A stretch of DNA of 64,000 bases from Takakia lepidozioides. Its lineage: Eukaryota; Streptophyta; Takakiopsida; Takakiales; Takakiaceae. Below the pieces are notes generated by a model. It was not told where the DNA came from and searched no databases. It was given only the letters and a program-made list of their open reading frames with translations. The position numbers were made by a program, and so were the translations under genes. Where the stretch lies: positions 8,310,001-8,374,000 of the forward strand of contig CM060731.1 of the NCBI GenBank assembly GCA_030704615.1, in the 5' to 3' direction. Below, piece by piece: positions 10,626 through 23,700 of the stretch. Position 1 is the first letter of the stretch, and each line of letters begins with the position of its first letter.

Positions 10626-12900
10626 CTGATCTCTACACAATTAGCCCAAACCAAAAGTGAACATTTTTGGAAGGCCACTGGAAATCCTAACGGCCTAAGA
10701 CAATGTCGAGTTACATTGTCCAGTAGAAAAGCACCTGCATCAACAGCAATGCACACTACGAGTTTTCGGGTAGAATATACGAGGAGATGACATAAGTGAG
10801 GGAGTGACTTCCTATCCATCCCATACTCCCTTCGATTTGCCTATGGAGCAAGATGTTCACGTACGGTAACTACAACTACACTCTGTGCTTGCACGCAATG
10901 AGAGGGCAGGTAACACTGTAACATGAGAGTCGCTGCACAGCGGCTGTGGCTCCAACCCTCATCCTCTTTGCTTCAATCCACGAATAGAACGATTGACTCC
11001 ATGTATGACCATGGAAGTTTGGCATCCCTTTCATTTATGGAGTAGAGTACCCTTCAGATAAGCAGTGTGGACAGAGCAGAGAATGACACGGTCAGGATCA
11101 CGGTAGATCAGAAATGACATCATCTGCTATCTGGAAGTTTGGTTCCTGCAAATTGATGGAACCCGAATTCAAGAGATGCTCCTTCTCCCATGCATGTAGC
11201 TGATGGAGTAGAGGATACCAGAATGTAGACCACGACATGTCTACGCATGTACTCAAGAAAAGACGGGACGAGGGAAAAAATCCCACAACCGAACCGCGTG
11301 CATCAACACCCAGAAGAAACACATCTCGTGACCTCCCACATTTAAAAACAAAACGGAAGGGCCGGAGAGCGGGGACCTCATCGCATGGAGCTTGTGATAC
11401 TGGGGGGACTTCAGAGCTTCCCATGGCCGGAGCTGTGCACTCCTGCTGCTGCATTGTAGCACAGTCGCGAGACAACCCACAAAGCGAAGTTTTCTCGAAG
11501 GGATGGATTCTGTCTGGTATATTAGGCCTTGAGGACAGCTTTAGATGGATATGGAGGTGTGATTTGCATTTCTTTCTGTAGGATACACACCAAGTATGAC
11601 TGCCAAATTTCAGAAAGACAAACTGATTGCCTGTTGAAGCATATTTCCAGAATCTTGTAGTTGCCACGGTTTTCTGAATGCATGACTGTCCTTGCTGACA
11701 ACTGCAGACTTGGATGCTGATTTCGGCCTATACTGATCATCATGCTCATCTTACTCTATTGCATGCAAACAACGTCTTATGAGTTCATTCTATTGTTCAG
11801 TGATCGATGTGTTCAAGAAACCACAGATACACTAAACTGCCTGTCTAATCAGTTTACAAGTAAACTTTGTTGGCTGTGCTATCTATGGTGCAACCCGCAT
11901 CTGAAGTTACTTGGAAGTAATCTCTTGCAGTCTCTTTGAGGAACAGCAGATCCTTCTGCATGCTCTTGCTACAAGGAATGCTTCTATATCCCTCGTGATC
12001 ACAGCTGAAACTACATGTAATGTAGTGTGCGGTTTGTGGAAGTCAGGGGCAGCACATTTGTTTGTTCACATACTTCCAAATATAATACAGAAAATACTGT
12101 TGACATTCTTCATTTCACTAGACATCCTGTCTTTGTTGCCTGTAAAGGTGCAGAGGCCTTCGAGTCTGTTGTGCGCTTGACCTAGAGACCTTGCTCTTAT
12201 GCAGACATCAACCACAGGTTGATTTCTGAACAACCTCACTAGGTTCCATGCTGTTCCACCTTGCTTGCTTGGACTAGGTTGTTATAGGTGCAGAGGCCTT
12301 CGAGTCTGTTGTGCGCCTGACCTAGAGACCTTGCTCTTATGCAGATATCAACCATAGGTTGATAACAGGTTGATAACAACCTAGTCCAAGCAAGCAAGGT
12401 GGAACAGTACAGAACCTCATAAAAGCATGTTCCAAATTGTTCGCCATAATCAGACTTTTCACTCAACTCTGCAGACAATTAATCCTGAGAAGATGAAAGA
12501 CTATGTTGCTTTGCAAGAGGGTCTGTAGGGGTGGTGTGGTAGGCAGAGACTGAGAAAAGGAAGCAGCATGAAGTTGGGGCAGTTGGTTGGAGTAGACCTA
12601 ATCTGTGCCAGGGATACTCACATTTCTATCAGTGCATCTAACCCCAATGGTTCGGCCTTCCGAAGTAGCAAGAGGGCCTAGGACTCCACACTGACATTTC
12701 TAGCACTAGAACCAGTGGTACCCCATGAAGTGAACTCTAAGAAATATTGAGTGCCATCTCAGAGGAGCTCTTCATGCTAAGCCTCAGCCATGATGGCGTC
12801 ATCGAAAGTGAGGAAAACCCAAGTCCACAGCAAAAGGTCCTTGCCTTCATGAATGAAAACACCATCCTTTATTTGATTCTTCACCGTGCCAGATGATCCC
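10626..12900. other. Intergenic / upstream region, no recognised gene
   Basis: Several open frames exist but none shows a known motif or a splice-consistent model. The 5' exon of the coiled-coil gene should lie here but was not identified. The repeats at 12147-12407 are listed separately. Confidence 0.4.
12147..12407. repeat. Direct repeat plus perfect 35-bp inverted repeat
   Basis: A 77-bp segment starting GGTGCAGAGGCCTTCGAGTC occurs at 12147-12223 and again at 12287-12363 with three or so changes. The second copy sits inside a hairpin whose arms, 12251-12285 and 12373-12407, are perfect reverse complements (CTGTTCCACCTTGCTTGCTT at the outer end). The 87-bp loop is essentially the repeat copy. 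This looks like a fold-back or MITE-like element, or a template-switch product. Confidence 0.8.
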
Positions 12901-14772
12901 TCAGTACTGAGAATGGTAATACTGCTGTGGTGGAGGTCCAGGTTGGAAGGGGGGAGGGGGATAGCGTGGGTACAGATGAGGAGGGGGCCCTCGGGGCTGC
13001 GGATATGGCGAATATCCATATGGAGGAGGTCCCATAGGAGGCCCACCAAAATGTGAAGGCTGGCCTGGTTGGCCAGGGTTTGAACCCTCACCTTGACCAG
13101 CATTGGCATTTGACTCTTGGCCTGGAGCCACTGCCCCCATTCGTTGTGGGTCCATAGATGGATAGAAGGGCCGCTGAGATGGGGGTGGTGGCGGAGGCAA
13201 GTTGAAATAGTTAAGTGGAGCTTGATCTTGGCCAGCAACTTGCTGATGCTGTTGTTGTTGCTGGGAGATAACTGCTCGTGGAAGCATCCCTGCATGAGAT
13301 AGAATTCCACTTCCACTCGTCTCTTTTCCACTTTCTTCTCCTTCAGCTGTTCCCTCAAGCTCAGATTTTGCAACCTGGGGTTTCCCCCACATAAGCTTCA
13401 ATCTCAAGCCTTTGATGACGAGCTTGTTGGCCAGATTGTCAGCAGCCTTCTCAGCTCCTTCCCTGCTGGTGTAGGTAACAAATGCACATGCGCGTTGTGG
13501 CACCATTCGAATTGACTCAATTTCCCCATAACCATAAAATTGGTCCTTGAGATCCTCTTCCGACACTCGGGCATCAAGTCCCCCCACATAGAGTGTCTTG
13601 ATATTCATATCCTCAGGTGGCACCAAAGAGGGCATCTCGCCAGCCTTCCTCAATAGCTTTGCTGCCACAGGATCGTTTACCCTGAGGCAATCCAAAAGTG
13701 CACATTAGAATGAGTAGTTTCATCTTGTGGAGGTAGCCAACAATGTTTTGAAGAACCACATGTAGTACATAGTTGTCTGACTCTACTCTCTTTACTAAAC
13801 AAGAAGAAAATTGACTTCATACCCGTAATAGCGGTCCTTGATGTTTTGTTGAGACAGCTCCCCTGTGACAGGCATTTCATGCCGGTAAGGACACTCAGCT
13901 CCACGGGTGCACTCACCCCTTACATAGAAACTGCAAATATGTGCCCGATTTCTCTTGTAATAGGGTGTAGTCCGCTGAAGCTTCAGAATCGTATCATTCG
14001 GCCGAGCCTTTCCGAACGAAGATTCATAGTCCAAACCTGCTCTTGCCTGGAAAATTCCAATTAAATGCATCATATTAGTTAAAATGTGCTTCAAGCATAC
14101 ATCTGAGGCCTTTCAGAAAACTAATTAGGTTAAACCTCTTGCCCTATATGTAACCGACTCTATTTGCACCTCTTTGAGAGAGACAGAAGAGCCATACGTG
14201 CACATCTCAATGTAGGCTATCGGTTTCCTTGTGTGACTGTGACCGCCTCGTTCAGTCAAAGAGGGAGGTTGGGAATGCGATAAAGACGGGGGCAGGGGAT
14301 ACCTTGCGATCCTGCTCTTCAGCAAAGTACTCGCGGTTGACGTCGCTCTTTGGGATCGCATCACTTGTGCTGATGCCGAGAGCAGTATCTCTCACTTGAA
14401 CGGGAAGCCCATATTCCAGATCAAGTAAGCAAACCTGACAAACATTTTTCAGCTTGCTACACGTCTGGCACACCTCTGACTTCTTATATCGAGCATCCCG
14501 TCCGGGTCTCCACCGAAACACTGTAAAAGGCCGCGTGCATATCTTGCACTCCTTGTCAAAATTCGCCTTCGTCTGTCCCAACCCAAATCACAAAGAAACC
14601 ACAAAAAAACTGATCACATAAGTTCTCACTGTACAAACGAGGCATAAGAGCGTGGAACTCGACATACCATGCGCACGTACGGGTTGTCACCCAGGCAGGA
14701 CTCGCAGATGATGGGAAAATCCGAGCGCTCCCACCCATCCGCTTCCACATCCCGCAGCAGCCTGTGCGCCAT
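12901..14772 (-). CDS. RBM22: Pre-mRNA splicing factor, CCCH zinc finger and RRM (RBM22 / Cwc2-Slt11 / MAC5 type)
   Basis: Four minus-strand exons join exactly: 14772-14668, 14572-14303, 14046-13823 and 13681-12901, giving 459 residues. The protein starts [20 protein letters not shown], like plant MAC5A (At1g07360). An N-terminal zinc-binding region has C23/C26, C44/C47, C70/C73 and C80/C83. A C-x7-C-x5-C-x3-H finger lies at 163-181 ([19 protein letters not shown]). One RRM spans about 228-299, with LYVGGL as RNP2 and RACAFVTY as RNP1. A Pro/Gly/Tyr-rich tail follows. Such proteins bind the U6 snRNA/intron region and position the Prp19-related complex in the catalytic spliceosome, in the nucleus (family knowledge). 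Phase check: introns 1 and 2 in phase 0, intron 3 in phase 2. No lesion is seen, so the gene looks functional. A pyrimidine-rich leader lies at 14780-14870. Confidence 0.95.
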
Positions 14773-14965
14773 CCCCCTCCCTCCTTTCGCCCCACCCTCT
14801 GCCCTGCCACGCGCACCTCCTTGCACCTTCCCACTCTCTCTCCCTCTCCCTCTCCCTCTCTTCCTCGCTTTCACTCTTCCTTTGCGCAGCTTACTGGGAA
14901 TTCAATTCCTTTTAAAACCCTAAACCCTCAAAAAAGGAAGGGTGTGAAGCCCGATTCCGGCGCTA

Positions 14966-15485
14966 TGGGTTTGTTCCCCTTCCTCTACCGGACTTGACCT
15001 TATATGGGGAATGTAGTCGGTAGATAGGCCTAGCAAAGAAGACGGAATCTTACTAAGAGGACACCACGGACACATACCTTCAAACACTTTCATCCAACCA
15101 CACCGTTATGCCCACCATACGCTCGCGTAAAACCCATAAAACCACCACCCTTACTGCCACGGCAGTGAGGTTTAAATAGCATTAGGTTATAATCTAATCC
15201 TAGTGCCGTGTGGCACTTACACATAGGTCCACCAGATGCCCTTCCAGCACATCCATAGAAAGAAGCCAGATCACCCGTCCCATCCCAACTTGATCCTAAA
15301 CTAGCTGTTAGAATAAGATAGCCCCTAATAAAGCCATCAGCTGTTGCCAGCTCATCCTTATGCACAAGGTGTAAGTCCATCCAGCTTTCATCCTGGCCTC
15401 GTCCATCCCTTAGATCATCCGGAGCGCATCCCTCCTCCATTCATCCATGTAGAAAAGTAAGGTGAGAAGGAATCCCAGCTCTACA
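14966..15485. repeat. LTR-like dispersed repeat (520 bp), copy 1
   Basis: Starts TGGGTTTGTTCCCCTTCCTC and ends CAGCTCTACA, so it has TG...CA termini in both orientations. A second copy is at 50200-50638. It may be the 3' LTR of Ty3/gypsy element A, whose integrase begins at 15940 on the minus strand, or a solo LTR. No polypurine tract is obvious beside it. It begins only about 190 bp upstream of the RBM22 start codon. Confidence 0.6.
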
Positions 15486-15939
15486 TATGTGATGCCTGCT
15501 GGGGCCACAAGAAACTACGAGCTCCTGCGAGTGATGAGCTCAGGGAGAACAAACTGAAGCCTAGCCAACAAGCTACACACCCGGCACACAAGGGATGAAA
15601 AAACCTAGAGAAGAAAACCTCACCCTGCAAGCTGGGTGGAGGACAAAACATCCCGTAGGAAAACCCCGAGTGCTACAAATGGTGCAGAAAACTAGCACGA
15701 AATGCAAAACACTATTCTAAAGAAGAGGCTGCCATAGTGCGAGCTGTCCGAGCTGTAGGGGTGGAGATCACCTGGTGGTTCTCAACATTCAAACAGGTTA
15801 GATCAAAAATAAGAGTGCATGGAACAAGTAGGGAAACATGAATGGAGCTAGCTAAGTGAGGAGTAGAGGCATGTTGTGGGAGCAAGACATACTGCCTGCC
15901 AGGAAGAATCTCAGAGATAAGGTAAAGGCCATCAATTCT

Positions 15940-17079
15940 TCATTTGGCCTTGGAAATCTGCTTATCAGGCTGGAGTCTCACACAAACAGACTGGCCTACC
16001 TTGAATGACTCAGAATACACAACACGGCGGTTGTAATTCTTTGCTTGAGCAGCTTGAGCAAACACAATGTTAGATTTGGCAGTTTCCCTCAAACTACGCC
16101 GTTTAGCATCCATGGAAAGCAAGAAGGTTTCCCAATTCTCAGGCTCAGTAGCCGAGACATGTAGCCAGGAAATATGCAAAGGGGTTCTACATTTCCTACC
16201 ATACAAAAGTTCAAAAGGTGAGATTTTGGTACTGGCATGGATAGAAGTCATGTAGGCAAAGAGCAGCATAGGCACATCAATATCTCATTCATCAATGAGT
16301 GTCCCATTCTTCTCGAGCATCTGGCATATAGTTTTGTTAAATCGTTCTGTCAAACCATTGCATTGGGGATTGTAGGGAGCAGTAACGGTATGCTTAGTGT
16401 TGAGATTAAACAAGACAATCTCCATAAGTTGGTTGCAGAACTCTGTACCTTGATCCATGAGGATTTCCAGATGGCAACCATGACGAAGAATCACCTTATC
16501 AAAGAAGAATTGCACCACCTCATCACTATCCTTAGCAACCAGAGGTCGGAGCTCAACCCATTTCGTCAGGTAGTCCGTTGCAACCGCAAGGTATGCATGG
16601 CCCTTGGACGTGGATTTAAGGGGTCCGACTAGATCTAAGTCCACCCTGGCAAATAGTTCAGTCACCGGGATAGGCTGTAAAGGCAAGGGAGCGTCGGTTC
16701 TAGGTAGGATGGTCTTAGCATGACAGGGCACACACCTTGCAATGAAAGCTGAGACATCTTTAACTAAGCATTTCCAATGATACTGCTCCTGTAATCTCTT
16801 GACAGTTTTAGCAATCCCCAAATGGCCAGCATAAGTAGAAGCATGGTGTAATTCAAGTAAAGCAGGGACAGCGGACCTAGAAGGGACTTCCACAGTAGAG
16901 GTACCTTCCAAAGCAGTGACTCTAAACAATCTCCCTTCACTTTCCCGGTGGTAGGGTAAGTGATAGTTGACTTGCCTCATGAGTAGCTTGGATATGTCAC
17001 TAAGGTGGGTGCCGGTTTTGCACCTATGGAGAAGAGCATCGTATAATGGATCATCCATGCCTACATCACTCATGGCCAC
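15940..17079 (-). pseudogene. Integrase of Ty3/gypsy element A
   Basis: The minus-strand frame 17079-16285 contains the zinc-binding HH-CC region (ELHHASTYAGHLGIAKTVKR, then CVPCHAKT) and the catalytic core: LFARVDLDLVGPL, VATDYLTKWVEL (D), EILMDQGTEFCNQLM (D) and GLTERFNKTICQML (E). The C-terminal part (16275-15940) has KISPFELLYGRKCRTP in the same region after a small break. It inserts cDNA into the genome (family role). One stop or frameshift near 16280 separates core and C-terminus. Confidence 0.85.
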
Positions 17080-17317
17080 ACAACAGCAGGTTAGTGCAGG
17101 CGAGAAGAAAGTGGCAGCCCCCGTTCTCTTCCTTTCGTAATCCTGACTTCATTTTCAGTTGGCTGCCTATGAGGAGGTAAGCAGGCTGGAAAGCGCAGCT
17201 CAGGCCCTTGGTCAGGAAACAAACTAATGCAGGCGCAAGACAAGAAGGGCATGTCGAAGGTAAGGGAAAGTACCAGACCAATCTGCAGGATACCAGACCA
17301 AATTCATGCCAATACCA

Positions 17318-17326
17318 GGGGAAATT
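17318..17326. other. Left 9-bp target-site duplication of the 12.8-kb transposon
   Basis: GGGGAAATT, identical to 30159-30167 on the other side. Nine bases fits the 8-11 bp duplications made by Mutator-like transposases. Confidence 0.75.
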
Positions 17327-17729
17327 GGGGGGTGCTATTCCGTGAGCCTGGAGGCGTGAGCCTGTGAGCCCAGGAAAGCGTGAGCCCAGCACAGGCTCAC
17401 GCCACGTCAGCATGCAAACAGTGCCTATTTCCGCGGATGTCACCTATTTCCGAGTGGGGTCACCTATTTCCGCGGGTTGATGTGGGGAGAATTGAGAATT
17501 GAGAACAAAGTGGTTTGTTTGTTTTTGCAATGTACTCAAGTCTGTGAGGTCCACAAAACAACAAATATATTGAAGGAACAATCCGGGCAGTCCATGCAAC
17601 CCCCATCTCCAACAATAGTTTGGAACCATGAATGTGAATTCCATGCACACATTGCAAAGAGGACAATAAGGACACACAACCATCCCATTTCAAATTTGTC
17701 CCAGAATTAAACCAAAAGAATACTTCATA

Positions 17730-20700
17730 TCAAGTGTCGCAGTCATCACAATCAATGTCCACCTCCTGTGCTATGTCATCTACAAAGATTCTGGCCCCAA
17801 CACCACGTGTTCTACGAAGGCCATCGCAAGGTGGACTCTGAGTGCCATGAACGGACATGCTTGCTGCGAGTGCCTCCGCATAGACAGGTAGCACACAAGA
17901 CCGAGGAGGACTGAAAACAAGTCCAAATAGGTGTGATAGCCCAGGAGGGCAAGTGGAAGCACGCGGACTCCTACACATGTCCACAAAATTCCATTTTTAA
18001 CACAATGATGCAATGCACAAGTCCAACGAAGAGGATGTCTCCCATTTGCACTTTGCCTCAAGAACAGCGATTCTCGATAATGAAACAACAATGCAAGCAT
18101 GCACAGGTTCAACTTACTCACAGGCAAAGTCGGAGTCCAGCTCCTTGTCAGAAGTCTCCTCTGTACCAGTATCAGCGGGACGGGGCTTCGGAAGGACCTG
18201 AGAAGTGTGTCCACCCAAACCCATCAGGAGGTTCTTGTAAATCTCAGCATCCCCTTCAATCCCAAAGACATGTCGCGCACTGGCCTTGCAAGCGTGGTAC
18301 GAAGCACCTGCAGTGGAATAGAATGAAGTAAGCAGACATTGAAGACACATTCGGAACGGTGGAAAGTGCTGAAAGTGCAAGCTCAATCAAACCTCATGAA
18401 ATGTGAATGTTGAAGGGACGAACCTGTGCCCATCGACAAATCCAGAACTCTGGCGTCTGTGTAGGTGCAGCACTCCACAATCGTTTGAATGAAAGCCGGG
18501 CTCCTCTCCCTCGCCCCTCTCCAAGGAACCCCATTCCCCCTTCGCAAGCACACGTTGCTGTCGACGTAGTTGTGATGCATGTCATCCGTGGGAGGATCTG
18601 TCCTGTCATCTATGAACTTGCCCCCGTGAGTGATGGCAAACTCCGTAATGCCGGCCGGAGTCGTTGGTGGATGCACCCGGACGAGACAAACAGCTTCAAA
18701 CAGACGAGTCTGCGAACATGACATCCAGAAGGAACTAAGAACCAAAATAAAATCGGGCCCCTACATATGAGTTTGAGCGACCTACACAACACAATCCCAG
18801 AACAAAAAAGAAGAGGAAGAAGAAGGGAAACTCACCATCTCTCCCGGACGATCCCCCTTCGTAAGGTACATGCTGTTCACACAATTCCATGTCTTCAGGA
18901 CTCTCATGCCCGAGGCTTTCAAATAGCTGGCAAGGGCACGGCGACACCGAACATCGATGGACTGGATGAGAACCAAAACACCTGCATCGGAAAGGAAGAA
19001 GTTGCAAAAGGAAAAAACCCACCGCCAATAGCGCTCATCAAATGCATTCCAACCCGGACAAGCACCCGATGGTGGGATATCCGGGACTGCCAACCCATCA
19101 GGGATGTCCAAGATGATGAGTTCCGCTGCATATGGCTTCTCCTTCCCGTTCACCCACGATTTGGTCATTTTAGCCTGCAAACAAAAATACAATGGAATTC
19201 TGACAAGTTTATAAACGATCCATGCCCACAGCAGACAAAGAGAGCAGAAGCCACAGAACCCAAAGAGAACACGCACCGTGCTGAGGAACTCGACAATCCT
19301 CTCCCACACTGGTGATGGCTCGCCCTTGTAATCAGATTTCTTCGACTCCATCATGGCAAGGAACCCGACGTTGGCAATCTCCAACCTGGTTGGACGAATG
19401 ACCCTCGTGGGATGTTCCACTGCATGGTACGGGTCCTTGGGATCAACCACACCCTTGTTTTTTCTCCCGGATCCCCTACCATGCGGTGGAGTCTGCTGGA
19501 CATGCTCCACAGGGCCAATAGCTGCAACACTTCCCTGCCCTTGTGCCACCTTCCCTCTACCCCTTCCCGTCCCCACAACACCAGCAACATCTTTTCCCTT
19601 TGCCTTTCTTCCTCTACCCGGGGTATCCTGAGCGGGAGGCTCCTTCTCTGCAAGAGTCCTCAGATTACGCTCATGAATGTCGAGGTCCGCTGCTGCGGCA
19701 GTGGCTGCAATACGGTCATTCTCTCTCCTCAAAGACAACTCTACAGCTGGGGTCTCTGAAGGAGGGCAATCCAAATACCAACCACAAGAAGAAAGATGGT
19801 CCGGACCCCAGTCATGCAAGATCCCAGCAGTGAACATGGTCTGGTTGCCAGCAGGGACAAGCCAAAGGTCCACGAAATCTGGATGTTTGTCCAAGCAATT
19901 CTCTTCCAGGAGAACAAACTTAATGTACCTGCACGAACAGACACAGCCTCATTATCCAATGCACATATTGTGTCCCAGCTTTTTCAACACACCAGGAAGA
20001 CCCCCTTAAACAGTATGCCACACAACACATTGCAACCACAACACAAGCAAAGAGTGCAAGGGTGTGCACCTGTAAAGGCATCGTTTCCAGGCTTCCTCTC
20101 CTTTTTCCTGCTGGTCAAGCTCATTTGTTCGACTGATGCCACCCTCCTTGCTGAACTCTCTAAAGAAACCAGAGTGCCACACTGTGGCTCTCCATTTCCT
20201 CATGTATGCTTCGAAGGAGACCTTCGGAGCTGTCATAGTGATGCCATAGTCAGCCAGCTGAGTATGCAGAACCGATCGGGCCCTTTCTTCCAACTGCAAA
20301 AAAATTGAAATGGAAGAATGAACCCAAAAACAGTCACAGCGAATGTAAGAGGCAATGGGAAGAGAAGGACAGGAAAAGAGAAAAGAAAGTGAGATACGAG
20401 AGGACATCACACCTGGCTCCAGTAAGTGGCCTTGTGAAGCCAGTTGTCCAGCACATTGTCACTGACAGGAACGACACGCTGGGTCTTCTTCTCCTTCTCT
20501 GGCCTTGGGAACATGTGGGTATCCCTAACTGTGGGATCGGAGTTCCATATCTGCAGCCACTTCACCTTCTGTTCAGAAGACACGACGGCGGTAGACAACC
20601 TGTGCAACTTCTCCTGGGCCATCTCCGGCTTGCCTGGCTTGTTATAATGGTTTTTTATCTCCAGCAGAAACTGCGGCCCGAATGATGGGTCGGCCATTCT

Positions 20701-23700
20701 CAACTGCTTCACAAAAGCACTCATTATTGTCCTTCTTGTAGCGTTCATCTCCTTCTGGATGTGACTTTCAACTCCCTTTGCTGTCCTTCTCTCCTCAGGG
20801 GTAGAGCTGTAGTATTCCAGTTTGCCACGCTCCCCTGCATCTGCAATGTCTTGCTGCAAGGGAATGCAAGAGAGTTGCATCAATCCAAGGTCAAGGGAGA
20901 CAGAGAGAAACAAACATGTGGAAGCAGGAATATGGAAAGGCCAGATGAAGGAAGATGTATCTCACCGTGTACATGTACTCCATGAAAGCCTCACGGGTCA
21001 ACGAGTACCATGTTTCCGAAGTCTTGGAGCTTTCGCATTTCTTATACATCTCTGCCGAAAGGATGGTCTTGAAGTTGGTCAAGGGCATCTGCCCGATCCT
21101 TTGTATCCTATACAGTGTGTGAACCAGACTCGTTTTGACATGCGATGTCTCCGTCCCTCTGCAGAATGATATCTGAATTTCAGAATGTAATTCAAGGACT
21201 TCAATCAAGGAAGAACGGAACCAGAAGTGCAACGTGTACAATGAGAAACCAACCTGTTCACATCATTCATTGCCGTCAGAAGACCCATCATGTTGTCGTC
21301 ACAATCAAGCACCATCGATCGAACAGAGTAATGCCACTCTTCCTCCTGTGAGTGCAGCCTCCCAATGACAGCCATCCATGCAAGCAACCGGTGGTTGCCA
21401 TCCCAAACGTGAAACATCTTCCCCGAGAATACCTGGGTGGAAGGTTTTCTGGAGAGAAGAAGTTCGAAGGATTCGTTCACCTGTCTCCAAATGGGGTCCC
21501 AGGAGTCGACGATTGACTCATCAACAAGGAGCTCGTTACCTCTTGAATCCCTAGTAGAAACGTAAAAGACCGCGGATCCATCCAAATACCCATGAACAAA
21601 CTCGGCCTCCAGCTTGAGAATGTCTTTGACAAGGGGTGGACGAACGACGGGCATGGAAACCAACCTACACAGGGGAATCTTCAACCTCCCACCAGGAGCA
21701 AGCATACTTTGAACCACAAGCTGAGAGTTCACCTTTTGACCCCCCAGCATCTCAGCGGCTTTGCTTTCATAAAACTCATCGTCAACATCATCTTTGGTCT
21801 CCTTCCCCTGACCCTGAGGGACCTCATCCGCCACACTTTGCATTTTCCCCTGCAAGGTTGTTCACTCAAATTCTTATAAGAGAGGAATGAAACGTCGACC
21901 GATGCATGAAAAAGTGGGATAAAAAGGGAAGTGTTCTTTGAGCTGCCAGATAAGTGTTCATTGATCCTCACGGACATGCACTATGTTCCCGATTTACACA
22001 GGGAAAGAACATTGAAAAGTTCTGCTCAAATATCTGCCCATGAGGGCCGAAAGTTGCGCCCTTCCATATTCATATGTTCTGCCTACACAGTGTGCGGTTC
22101 CGCAGACTGTTTGAGCTGACAGTGAAGGGTTCATTTTATACTCAAAAATGTGCCCATGAAGTCCAAATTTTGCACCCAGAAACATTGAAATGCTCAGCTC
22201 AAACAGTGTGCGTTGCCGCACACTGTCTGGGCTGGCAGTGAAGGGTTCTTTTCACACTCACACAGGTGCCCCTGAAGTCCAAATTTTGCCAGAAACATTG
22301 AAATGCTCAGCTCAAACAGTGTGCGTTGCCGCACACTGTCTGAGCTGGCAGTGAAGGGTTCTTTCACACTCACACAGGTGCCCCTGAAGTCCAATTTTTG
22401 CATCCAGAAACATTGAAATGCTCAGCTCAAACAGTGTGCGTTGCCGCACACTGTCTGAGCTGGCAGTGAAGGGTTCTTTTCACACTCACACAGGTGCCCC
22501 TGAAGTCCAAATATTTCACCCAGAAACATTGAAATGCTCAGCTCAAACAGTGTGCGTTGCCGCACACTGTCTGAGCTGGCAGTGAAGGGTTCATTTCACC
22601 CTCACACGGGTGCCCTGAAGTCCAAATTTTGCACCCAGAAACATTGAAATGCTCAGCTCAAACAGTGTGCGTTGCCGCACACTGTCTGAGCTGGCAGTGA
22701 AGGGTTCATTTCACACTCACACAGGTGCCCCTGAAGTCCAATTTTTGCATCCAGAAACATTGAAATGCTCAGCTCAAACAGTGTGCGTTGCCGCACACTG
22801 TCTGAGCTGGCAGTGAAGGGTTCATTTCACACTCACACAGGTGCCCCTGAAGTCCAAATTTTGCATCCAGAAACATTGAAATGCTCAGCTCAAACAGTGT
22901 GCGTTGCCGCACACTGTCTGAGCTGGCAGTGAAGGGTTCTTTTCACACTCACACAGGTGCCCCTGAAGTCCAAATATTTCACCCAGAAACATTGAAATGC
23001 TCAGCTCAAACAGTGTGCGTTGCCGCACACTGTCTGAGCTGGCAGTGAAGGGTTCATTTCACACTCACACGGGTGCCCCTGAAGTCCAAATTTTGCACCC
23101 AGAAACATTGAAATGCTCAGCTCAAACAGTGTGCGTTGCCGCACACTGTCTGAGCTGGCAGTGAAGGGTTCATTTCACACTCACACAGGTGCCCCTGAAG
23201 TCCAAATATTTCACCCAGAAACATTGAAATGCTCAGCTCAAACAGTGTGCGTTGCCGCACACTGTCTGAGCTGGCAGTGAAGGGTTCTTTTCACACTCAC
23301 ACAGGTGCCCCTGAAGTCCAAATATTTCACCCAGAAACATTGAAATGCTCAGCTCAAACAGTGTGCGTTGCCGCACACTGTCTGAGCTGGCAGTGAAGGG
23401 TTCTTTTCACACTCACACAGGTGCCCCTGAAGTCCAATTTTTGCACCCAGAAACATTGAAATGCTCAGCTCAAACAGTGTGCGTTGCCGCACACTGTCTG
23501 GCTGGCAGTGAAGGGTTCTTTTCACACTCACACAGGTGCCCCTGAAGTCCAAATATTTCACCCAGAAACATTGAAATGCTCAGCTCAAACAGTGTGCGTT
23601 GCCGCACACTGTCTGAGCTGGCAGTGAAGGGTTCATTTCACACTCACACAGGTGCCCCTGAAGTCCAATTTTTGCATCCAGAAACATTGAAATGCTCAGC

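Noticed and set aside
11098-11667. 189-residue minus-strand open frame, possible 5' exon of the coiled-coil gene
   Set aside because: No conserved motif and no splice junction that joins the 10625 acceptor in phase could be supported.
12777-13373. 198-residue minus-strand open frame overlapping the RBM22 last exon
   Set aside because: A shadow frame of the genuine RRM-containing exon.
15090-15440. 116-residue minus-strand open frame
   Set aside because: Lies within the LTR-like repeat and is not conserved in the second copy, which has a deletion there.
18983-19023. A further intron in the methyltransferase gene (GTGGGT...GATGCAG)
   Set aside because: It would be only about 41 nt and changes the frame; the continuous reading WVFSFCNFFLSDAGVLVLIQ fits a methyltransferase strand-helix pattern.
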